From assembly GCA_919902775.1 (NCBI GenBank), contig CAKKRJ010000002.1, positions 65,322-129,321 of the forward strand: a DNA stretch of 64,000 nt. Direction: 5' to 3'. Within the stretch, counting starts at the first letter, position 1. Each line of letters begins with the position of its first letter. This document shows, piece after piece, positions 54,847 to 61,985 of this stretch. Source of the stretch: Burkholderiaceae bacterium (GTDB lineage Bacteria; Pseudomonadota; Gammaproteobacteria; Burkholderiales; Burkholderiaceae_C). The notes under the pieces were generated by a model, which worked only from the letters and a program-made list of their open reading frames with translations, ran no database searches and was not told the origin of the DNA. A program made the position numbers and the translations under genes.

Positions 54847-55800
54847 ATGTCAAAGCTGCCTTCCGTGTTGGCCAACTTGCCTTTTCCCGTCATCGCATCG
54901 CCCTTGTTCATCATCAGCAACCCCCAGTTGGTGATTGAGCAATGCAAGGCCGGCATCGTTGGCTCCATGCCTGCGCTCAATGCGCGCCCAGCGGCCCAAC
55001 TGGAGGATTGGCTGGCCGAGATCACGGAAACCCTGGCCGCCTACAACCTGGCCCACCCTGACCAGCCTGCTGCACCGTTTGCGATCAACCAAATCGTGCA
55101 CAAGAGCAATGACCGGCTGGAGCACGACATGGCCTTGTGCGTGAAGTACAAGGTGCCGATCATCATCACCTCGCTCGGTGCCCGTGAAGAAATCAACCAG
55201 GCCGCGCACAGCTATGGCGGGGTGGTGATGCACGACATCATCAACAACAAATTTGCCCGCAAGGCGATTGAAAAGGGCGCAGATGGTCTGATCGCGGTGG
55301 CGGCCGGGGCGGGTGGCCATGCGGGGGTGAAAAGTCCCTTCGCCCTGATTCAGGAAATCCGCCAGTGGTTTGATGGCCCCGTGGCTTTGTCGGGTTCCAT
55401 TGCTTCTGGCGATGCCATTTTGGCCGCCCAGGCCATGGGTGCCGACTTTGCCTACATTGGCTCAGCTTTCATCGCCACGCACGAAGCACGCGCGGCCGAA
55501 GACTACAAGCAAGCCATTGTGGACAGCGACTCTGATGACATCGTGTACAGCAACCTGTTCACCGGTGTGCATGGCAACTACCTGGCCCCATCCATCCGGG
55601 CCGCAGGTCTGGACCCGGACCACCTGCCCGAGTCCGATCCAAGCAAGATGAACTTCGGTGGCGACGCTAAAAAAGCCTGGAAAGACATCTGGGGTTGTGG
55701 CCAGGGCATTGGGGCCATCACCGCGGTGGTCAGCACCGCCGAGCGTGTTGCCCAACTCAAGCGCGAATACCAGGCCGCGCGTGCGCGTTTGGCCCTTTGA
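54847..55800 (+). CDS. nitronate monooxygenase-like FMN protein
   Basis: This 317-residue protein starts at ATG 54847 after TGAGGA. FPVIASPLFIISNPQLVIEQ, GIVGSMPALNARP and VAAGAGGHAGVKSPFALIQE are present, then SGSIASGDAILAAQAMGADF and YIGSAFIATHEARAAEDYK. These match the 2-nitropropane dioxygenase family, in a branch different from the protein at 6782. The usual active-site His is in GAGGHAG. It is co-directional with the etf-dehydrogenase genes, and a terminator follows. Confidence 0.88.
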   Translation: MSKLPSVLANLPFPVIASPLFIISNPQLVIEQCKAGIVGSMPALNARPAAQLEDWLAEITETLAAYNLAHPDQPAAPFAINQIVHKSNDRLEHDMALCVKYKVPIIITSLGAREEINQAAHSYGGVVMHDIINNKFARKAIEKGADGLIAVAAGAGGHAGVKSPFALIQEIRQWFDGPVALSGSIASGDAILAAQAMGADFAYIGSAFIATHEARAAEDYKQAIVDSDSDDIVYSNLFTGVHGNYLAPSIRAAGLDPDHLPESDPSKMNFGGDAKKAWKDIWGCGQGIGAITAVVSTAERVAQLKREYQAARARLAL

Positions 55801-55828
55801 AAGACGGGACAGTCCGCTGACCCCCGAT

Positions 55829-56998
55829 TTGCCGACCCTCCAGCAGCGCCCTTCGGGGCGCTCTTTTTTGATTGATCTGATCAAGGCCGCAGGCTGCTTG
55901 CTGATCGTGCTGCACCACATGGCGTTTTATGGGCCCATGTCGGATGTGGTGGCGTTGGCCTGGCCTGCGTTGCTGGAATGGCTGTACGACCATGGGCGTC
56001 TGGCGGTGCAGTTTTTTTTGGTTTGTGCGGGTTTTCTGACGGCGGGCAGTCTGGCGCGTTTTGAGGGGCTGGATGGGGCACAAGCGCTGAAACTGGCATG
56101 GCAGCGTTATCTGCGTTTGGCCATTCCCTTGCTGGCTGCGCTCAGCTTCACCGTGCTGGTCACTGAATGGTTGCGTCCCGACTTTGACCATGCCAGCCTC
56201 TCGGCCACACCTGACTGGGGCCAGGCGCTGGCGCACATGGTGCTGCTGCAGCATGTGCTGGACATGGACGCCTTGTCGGCGGGCATTTGGTATGTGGCGA
56301 TCGATTTCCAGTTGTATGCCATGACCTTGCTCAGCCTGGTGGTGGTCAAGGCCTGCCGTTCTGCACAGGCGGTGCATTCGACGCAGACTTTGCGCTGGGG
56401 GCTGTGGTTGGGGCTGACCTGTGCCTCCTTGTGGTGGTGGAACCTGGACGCCCGGCTGGAAAACCATGGCGTGTATTTTTTTGGTTCGTATGGCCTGGGT
56501 TTGCTGGCCTGGGAAGCCCGCCGGCGTGCGGCTTCAGGCCAGCCCAACGCAGACTTTCAGCGCTGGACCGTTTTTGTTTTGCTGCTGGTTTTGGGCGCTG
56601 TGGCCTGGTGGCTGGGGCCACGTTGGCGCATTGTCACGGCCTGGAGTGTGGCCTGCTTATTGGTCTGGGCACCTGCGGACTGGTTCCAAGCCGGGACGCC
56701 GCGCACAGCGCCGTGGCAACGGGGTGTGCAGTGGCTGTCCACCGTGTCGTATTCGGTGTTCTTGATCCATTACGGGGTCGGTCTGGTGGTCAACGCACGG
56801 GTCGTCAGCGCATGGCCAGATGCATTGTGGGCCAACACTTTGGGCATGCTGGCGGCACTGGTGCTGTCCGTGCTGTGTGGTGCCTTGCTCTACCGTTGGG
56901 TGGAGCGCCAGCCACCGACGATATGGCGGTGGTGGCTTTGGGCGGGGGTGTTCAAGGCCAGTGTGGCACTGGCCATGCTCATGAACCCGGGCGCTTGA
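55829..56998 (+). CDS. membrane acyltransferase (acyltransferase-3/OafA-like)
   Basis: About 390 residues if TTG 55829 is used. Around ten hydrophobic helices are seen. The first, with LIDLIKAAGCLLIVLHHMAF, carries the His residues typical of acyltransferase family 3, and the last part has SYSVFLIHYGVGLVV. No ATG lies before the first helix, so the start is TTG 55829, TTG 55868 or an in-frame ATG inside the preceding gene (55658). The sequence for the first codons overlaps an intrinsic terminator. It may O-acylate a surface sugar or another envelope compound. Confidence 0.78.
   Translation: MPTLQQRPSGRSFLIDLIKAAGCLLIVLHHMAFYGPMSDVVALAWPALLEWLYDHGRLAVQFFLVCAGFLTAGSLARFEGLDGAQALKLAWQRYLRLAIPLLAALSFTVLVTEWLRPDFDHASLSATPDWGQALAHMVLLQHVLDMDALSAGIWYVAIDFQLYAMTLLSLVVVKACRSAQAVHSTQTLRWGLWLGLTCASLWWWNLDARLENHGVYFFGSYGLGLLAWEARRRAASGQPNADFQRWTVFVLLLVLGAVAWWLGPRWRIVTAWSVACLLVWAPADWFQAGTPRTAPWQRGVQWLSTVSYSVFLIHYGVGLVVNARVVSAWPDALWANTLGMLAALVLSVLCGALLYRWVERQPPTIWRWWLWAGVFKASVALAMLMNPGA
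55845..55869 (+). terminator. intrinsic terminator with TTCG loop
   Basis: AGCGCCC-TTCG-GGGCGCT followed by CTTTTTT, 45 bases after the stop of the nitronate monooxygenase-like gene. It overlaps the probable first codons of the acyltransferase. Confidence 0.82.
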
Positions 56999-57020
56999 AG
57001 CCCGCTCTGTCTGTCCGAAG

Positions 57021-59597
57021 TCAGCCGAGCGAAGCCGCGCGCACTTTCTCGGTGATATAGGCCAGGGCTTCTTCCACCTGGTCGATCAGGATCAGGCAAA
57101 GATCGCCCGGTGACAGACGCGACAGCGCCATGTCGATGGCGTTGAATTCACCCTGGATGTCCTGCACATGGGTGGTGCGGGCAGCGCCCTGCAAACCTTC
57201 ACGCAACAGTTGAATGACTTCACCGTCGGCACGGCCACGCTGGCACGCATCCTGGTAAAGCAGCACCTCATCAAAGGCCTGGCCCAGAATTTTGGTCTGG
57301 TCACGGATGTCCTGGTCACGCCGGTCCCCCGCGCCACTGATCACCACCATGCGCTTGTGCGCCTGCATGTTGTCAACGGCCTGCACCAAGGCCTGAATGG
57401 CATCCGGGTTGTGGCCATAGTCGGCGATCAAGGTGGCACCACGGTAGTCAAACACGTTGAACCGGCCAGGCACGCCCTGGATGTCGCTGATGAAGGTGGC
57501 CAAGCCCTGGGCGATCGCCTCCCACGGCACCCCCACGGCCCATGCGGCACCGATGGCGGCCATGACGTTTTCGGTCTGGAAACCGATTTGTCCTTGCCGG
57601 GTGAGTGGGACCTGGGCCAAAGGAATGCGGACCACCTGCTTGCCCTTTTGCGCCACGATTTGACCGTCTTCGGTGAAGACCACTCGTTTGCCCTGGGCAC
57701 GGTGCGTGGCCAGCACGGGTTGGTTCGCGTCGAGCGCAAAAAAGGTCACATCGCCGGGGCAGTGCGGTGCCATGGAGGCCACCGCAGGGTCTGCGGCATT
57801 GAGCACGGCCATGCCGTTGTGCTCGACGTTGAGGACGATCACGCGCTTGAGGACGGAGAGGTCTTCCAGCGTGGTGATGTAGTTCAGGCCCAGGTGATCG
57901 CCTCCGCCCATGTTGGTGACGATGGCCACGTTGCAGCGGTCAAAGGCCAGGCCTTCGCGCAGCAGACCCCCTCGGGCGGTTTCGAACACGGCGGCATCCA
58001 CCTCGGGGTGCATCAGCACGTTGCGTGCGCTGCGCGGGCCGCTGCAATCGCCCGAATCGGTCTGGCGGCCATTGACATACACGCCATCGGTGTTGGTCAT
58101 GCCCACGCGCAGTCCTTGCGCTTTGAGCAAGTGGGCGGTCAGGCGCACGGTCGTGGTTTTGCCGTTGGTGCCGGTGACCGCAATCACCGGAATGCGGCCG
58201 GTCGCGCCGTTCGGGAACATTTGGTCGATCACGGCGTTGCCCACATCGCGGCCCTTGCCGTAAGACGGGCTGATGTGCATGCGCAAGCCTGGGGCGGCAT
58301 TGACTTCGACAATGCCGCCATTTTGTTCTTCCAGGGGACGCAAAACGGATTCGCAAACCACATCGACACCGCAAATGTCCAGGCCCACCATCTGGGCGGC
58401 TTCGATCACCCTGGCGGCCACTTCGGGATGGACGTCGTCGGTCACATCGGTGGCGCTGCCGCCTGTGGAGAGGTTGGCGTTGTTGCGCAGAATGACGCGG
58501 CGGCCTTTTTCGGGCACCGATTCTGGCTCCAGGTCCTGGGCGTGCAAGCGGCCAATCGCAATGTCGTCAAATCGGATTTTGGTCAGCGAGGTGGAATGGC
58601 CCGTGCCGCGGCGGGGGTCGGCATTCACCAGGTCCACCAGTTGGCGCACCGTGTGCTTGCCGTCGCCCACCACCAAGGGGGGCTCACGGCGTGCAGCCGC
58701 GATCAGTTTGTTGCCCACCACCAGCAGGCGGTAATCATGGCCTGGCAAAAATTTCTCGACCATCACGGTGCCATAACGCTCTGCCGTGGCATAGGCGTTG
58801 TCAAAGGCCGTGCGTTCGCTGATGTTGACCGTGACGCCTTTGCCCTGGTTGCCGTCTTGCGGTTTCACCACAACGGGCAAACCCACCTCCTGGGCAATGG
58901 CCCAGGCTTCATCGGGGGTTTGTGCCGGGCGGCCCAAGGGCACGGGCACACCGGCCGCGTGCAGCAGTTTCTTGGTCAGGTCCTTGTCCTGGGCAATCGA
59001 TTCGGCGATCGCGCTGGTGGTGTCGATTTCTGCGGCCTGGATGCGCCGCTGTTGCGAGCCCCAGCCAAACTGCACCAGACTGCCGTCGGTCAAGCGCCGA
59101 AATGGAACGCCCCGGGCAACCGCCGCGTCCACGATCGCACCGGTGGAAGGGCCCAAGCGGACATCTTCATCGAGTTCATGCAATTGCGCCAAAGCGTTTT
59201 CGAGGTCGAAACCACGGTTTTGCGCGGCGGCCTGGCAAAGTTGTTCGGCCAGTGCCAGTGCGAGTCGACCCACCGCTTCTTCTGAGTACTGGACCACGAC
59301 CTGGTACACGCCGGCCTCTTCGGTGGCCGTTGTGCGGCTGAAGGTGACGGGGCAGCCCGCTTGGGCTTGCAGGGCCAGCGTGACTTTTTCCAGGGCATGG
59401 GCCATGGACGGGGCCTGGCCCGAGCGGCTGCCCTCGATGGGGCCGACTTCGGGAAAGATGCGCCGCAGGCGCTGCTCAATGGGGTGGTTGGCTGCCAGGC
59501 TGCGTTCGGCCTCGGGACAGGTCACGATGGCTTCGATGGCCGTGTGACGGCTCCACAAATTGGGGCCGCGCAGTGCGCGAATTCTTGACACTTCCAT
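57021..59597 (-). CDS. cphA: cyanophycin synthetase
   Basis: This 858-residue protein starts at MEVSRIRALRGPNLW. The N-terminal domain is followed by an ATP-grasp domain (about residues 180-470: VPLGRPAQTPDEAWAIAQEV, VVKPQDGNQGKGVTVNI, GHDYRLLVVGNKLIAAARRE). The Mur-ligase-like domain has an intact P-loop VTGTNGKTTTVRLTAHLL near residue 474, ETARGGLLREGLAF and NPDAIQALVQAV. The two ATP sites add Asp and Arg in turn to build cyanophycin granules. Length and motifs agree with active CphA. It is co-directional with and downstream of the second synthetase-like gene. Confidence 0.94.
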   Translation of the reverse strand: MEVSRIRALRGPNLWSRHTAIEAIVTCPEAERSLAANHPIEQRLRRIFPEVGPIEGSRSGQAPSMAHALEKVTLALQAQAGCPVTFSRTTATEEAGVYQVVVQYSEEAVGRLALALAEQLCQAAAQNRGFDLENALAQLHELDEDVRLGPSTGAIVDAAVARGVPFRRLTDGSLVQFGWGSQQRRIQAAEIDTTSAIAESIAQDKDLTKKLLHAAGVPVPLGRPAQTPDEAWAIAQEVGLPVVVKPQDGNQGKGVTVNISERTAFDNAYATAERYGTVMVEKFLPGHDYRLLVVGNKLIAAARREPPLVVGDGKHTVRQLVDLVNADPRRGTGHSTSLTKIRFDDIAIGRLHAQDLEPESVPEKGRRVILRNNANLSTGGSATDVTDDVHPEVAARVIEAAQMVGLDICGVDVVCESVLRPLEEQNGGIVEVNAAPGLRMHISPSYGKGRDVGNAVIDQMFPNGATGRIPVIAVTGTNGKTTTVRLTAHLLKAQGLRVGMTNTDGVYVNGRQTDSGDCSGPRSARNVLMHPEVDAAVFETARGGLLREGLAFDRCNVAIVTNMGGGDHLGLNYITTLEDLSVLKRVIVLNVEHNGMAVLNAADPAVASMAPHCPGDVTFFALDANQPVLATHRAQGKRVVFTEDGQIVAQKGKQVVRIPLAQVPLTRQGQIGFQTENVMAAIGAAWAVGVPWEAIAQGLATFISDIQGVPGRFNVFDYRGATLIADYGHNPDAIQALVQAVDNMQAHKRMVVISGAGDRRDQDIRDQTKILGQAFDEVLLYQDACQRGRADGEVIQLLREGLQGAARTTHVQDIQGEFNAIDMALSRLSPGDLCLILIDQVEEALAYITEKVRAASLG

Positions 59598-59644
59598 GAA
59601 CCAGGATTCCTGTGATGCGGTAAGGCCGAGGGGCTCGTCGGGTG

Positions 59645-61819
59645 TTAATGGGAGGCGTTCTGGCCGAAACTTTTGACGCCAGCGCGGATCAAGTCGGTGC
59701 TGATGTCCAAAGCCCACGCCACGCTGGCTGCGACCAGCATGTCATCGGTGTTGAGCTTGCCGTTTTGCAGCAGGCGTGACACGGCAGGGCGTTTGGTGGA
59801 CAGCACGTGGGACTCGTGTTGGCCTTCGCGCAACACCAGTTGTCCGTCACGCCAGAAGGCCACACGGCCTCCCTCGGCCAGGTGGGTCACCAGGCGAGGG
59901 GTGTTTTCGTCATCGGCGTAAAAGACCACACGGCCATCGCAATGGCGGGCCAAGTCGGCCACTTGCGGGTCGGTGGCATTGAGCACCGCCGTGCCATCGG
60001 GCAACACCACGTCGATTTGTGTGCGCACGTAGCTGGGCATTTTGTCGTCGCTGCCGGCGTACAAGTCGTCCAGGCCTTGTGCCGTGGGCATGCGCGTGAC
60101 CACGCCGACATGGCAGCGGTCATACGGCAGGCCTTCGGTGAGCAATTGGCGGACGTTGCTCTCAAATACCGCGGTTTGAACCGAACGGTTGATCAACAGG
60201 CGTTGGGCATTTTCCCAGTCCATGCCGTTCTGGTTTTGCAACGGACGCTGGTTCATGAACAAACCATGGGCGCAGGCCAGACCGGTGTAAAGACCTTTGA
60301 GATGCAGCAACCAGGCCACCAGCTGCGCCGGGCGTGTCGTGTCGCCATCCCCCATGAAACCGACCACCGGAATCCGGCCGCTGTCTGCGGGCTTGAACAA
60401 ATGGTTGGTGATCGCTTGTCCGACAGGGCGGGGCTGACCCACGGCGGGCTTCAGGTGCATGAGCAAGCCGGGGCCTGCGTTGACCTCGACAATGGCACCC
60501 CCTTGCGCGGCCAGAGGCTGCGAGATGTCTTGCGCCACCAGATCCACGCCTGCGATGTCCAGTCCGACCACGCGCGCGGCCAGCACGGCTTGCGCGGCCA
60601 CCTCGGGATGCACCGAATCGGTCACGTCCAGGGCCATGTTGCCGGTGCGCATGATCAGCACGGATCGGCCCGCTTCTGGCACGCTGTCGGCCGTCAGGCC
60701 CTGGCGTTTGAGTTCCAGCACCGAGGTGGTGTGTTCGTCCAGACGGATGGTGTCCAGGGGAAAGTCTTCTTCTTCGCCGCGGCGGGGATCGGAGTTGATC
60801 TGAAGCTCGATCAGCTCCGTTACGCTGTGCACGCCATCGCCCACCACGCTGGCGGTTTCGCCTTTGTTGGCGGCGGCAACGTGGTCACCCACCACCAGCA
60901 GGCGGTGTTCTTCACCCCGGATGAAGCGTTCCACCAGCACCTCACTGCCTTCGGCCAGGGCAAGGTCATAAGCGGCGGCGATGTCTTCTTGGGTTGACAG
61001 CTCCAGGGAGACGCCGCGGGCATGGTTGCCATCGGTGGGCTTGACGCACACCGGCAAGCCAATGTCTTGTGCGGCTTCCCAGGCCGCAGCCGGGCTGTCC
61101 ACGATTTGACCTTGCGGCACGGGCACGCCGCACATGCTGAGCAGTTGTTTGGTCAGGTCTTTGTCTTTGGAGATGCCTTCGGCAATGGCGCTGGTGCGGT
61201 CGGTCTCGGCCGTCCAGATGCGGCGTTGCTGCGCGCCATGGCCCAGTTGCACCAGGTTGCCGTCGTTCAGGCGAATGGCCGGGATGCCGCGTTCGCTGGC
61301 CGCGTCCACAATGCTGGCGGTGCTGGGGCCGATGCACAGGCTGTCCACCATTTGCTTGAGGCGGTTGACTTCGGCCTTGACGTCAAAAGGACGGTCGTCC
61401 ATGGCCGCCAGGATGAGGTCGCGTGCGGTTTCCAGGGCACTGCGGCTGACCGCTTCGTGGCGGGTGCGGATCACGACTTTGTACACACCGCGTGGGCCTG
61501 CTTCTCGGGCTTTGCCAAAGCCCGTTTGCATGCCGGCCCGGGTTTGCAGTTCCAGCGCGACGTGCTCCAGCACGTGGCCTGTCCAGGTGCCTTCTTCCAG
61601 GCGTTGCAAGAAACCACCGCGTTCGCCCACGCTGCAGCGGTGTTCGATCAGGCCCGGCAGCCAGGCGGTCAGGCGTTGCGTGAAACCGGGCAGGGTGTTG
61701 GAGGGGAAGTCTTCCAGTGCACCAATGTCGATCAGGGCTTCCATCACAGGACGGTAGGTCCAGATGTTGGGACCGCGCAAATGGGTCATGCGCAGAAATT
61801 GGATGTTTTTGGCGTTCAT
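59645..61819 (-). CDS. cphA': second cyanophycin synthetase-like protein (CphA')
   Basis: This 724-residue protein starts at MNAKNIQFLRMTHLRGPNIW. The N-terminal and ATP-grasp parts resemble those of CphA (VPQGQIVDSPAAAWEAAQDI, VKPTDGNHARGVSLEL, IRGEEHRLLVVGDHVAAANK). The Mur-ligase-like part is shorter, and where CphA has GTNGKTT it reads GDGDTTR near residue 490, so ATP binding at this site is probably lost. Paired genes of this kind are known in Cupriavidus. The protein may work only with the ATP-grasp site, as cyanobacterial CphA2 does with dipeptides. Confidence 0.88.
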   Translation of the reverse strand: MNAKNIQFLRMTHLRGPNIWTYRPVMEALIDIGALEDFPSNTLPGFTQRLTAWLPGLIEHRCSVGERGGFLQRLEEGTWTGHVLEHVALELQTRAGMQTGFGKAREAGPRGVYKVVIRTRHEAVSRSALETARDLILAAMDDRPFDVKAEVNRLKQMVDSLCIGPSTASIVDAASERGIPAIRLNDGNLVQLGHGAQQRRIWTAETDRTSAIAEGISKDKDLTKQLLSMCGVPVPQGQIVDSPAAAWEAAQDIGLPVCVKPTDGNHARGVSLELSTQEDIAAAYDLALAEGSEVLVERFIRGEEHRLLVVGDHVAAANKGETASVVGDGVHSVTELIELQINSDPRRGEEEDFPLDTIRLDEHTTSVLELKRQGLTADSVPEAGRSVLIMRTGNMALDVTDSVHPEVAAQAVLAARVVGLDIAGVDLVAQDISQPLAAQGGAIVEVNAGPGLLMHLKPAVGQPRPVGQAITNHLFKPADSGRIPVVGFMGDGDTTRPAQLVAWLLHLKGLYTGLACAHGLFMNQRPLQNQNGMDWENAQRLLINRSVQTAVFESNVRQLLTEGLPYDRCHVGVVTRMPTAQGLDDLYAGSDDKMPSYVRTQIDVVLPDGTAVLNATDPQVADLARHCDGRVVFYADDENTPRLVTHLAEGGRVAFWRDGQLVLREGQHESHVLSTKRPAVSRLLQNGKLNTDDMLVAASVAWALDISTDLIRAGVKSFGQNASH

Positions 61820-61985
61820 GAATGAAAGGGGCGGCGATACAATGGCCGGCCCGTCATGGCGTTGGTGGATGGCTCTGGATTCAAAAAATACATGGTCATG
61901 CATGCGCAGTCGTGGCCGACATCATTGGTTGTTTTTTGTCTCGTCGGCCGCAGTGGCTGTTCGAGTCGCTTCCGGTTCATCCTTC

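Noticed and set aside
57168..59285. 705-codon open frame on the plus strand
   Set aside because: It lies antisense within cphA, shows no domain and has the same His/Gly/Val-rich shadow composition.
59807..60997. 396-codon plus-strand open frame
   Set aside because: It is antisense to cphA' and has no recognisable motif.
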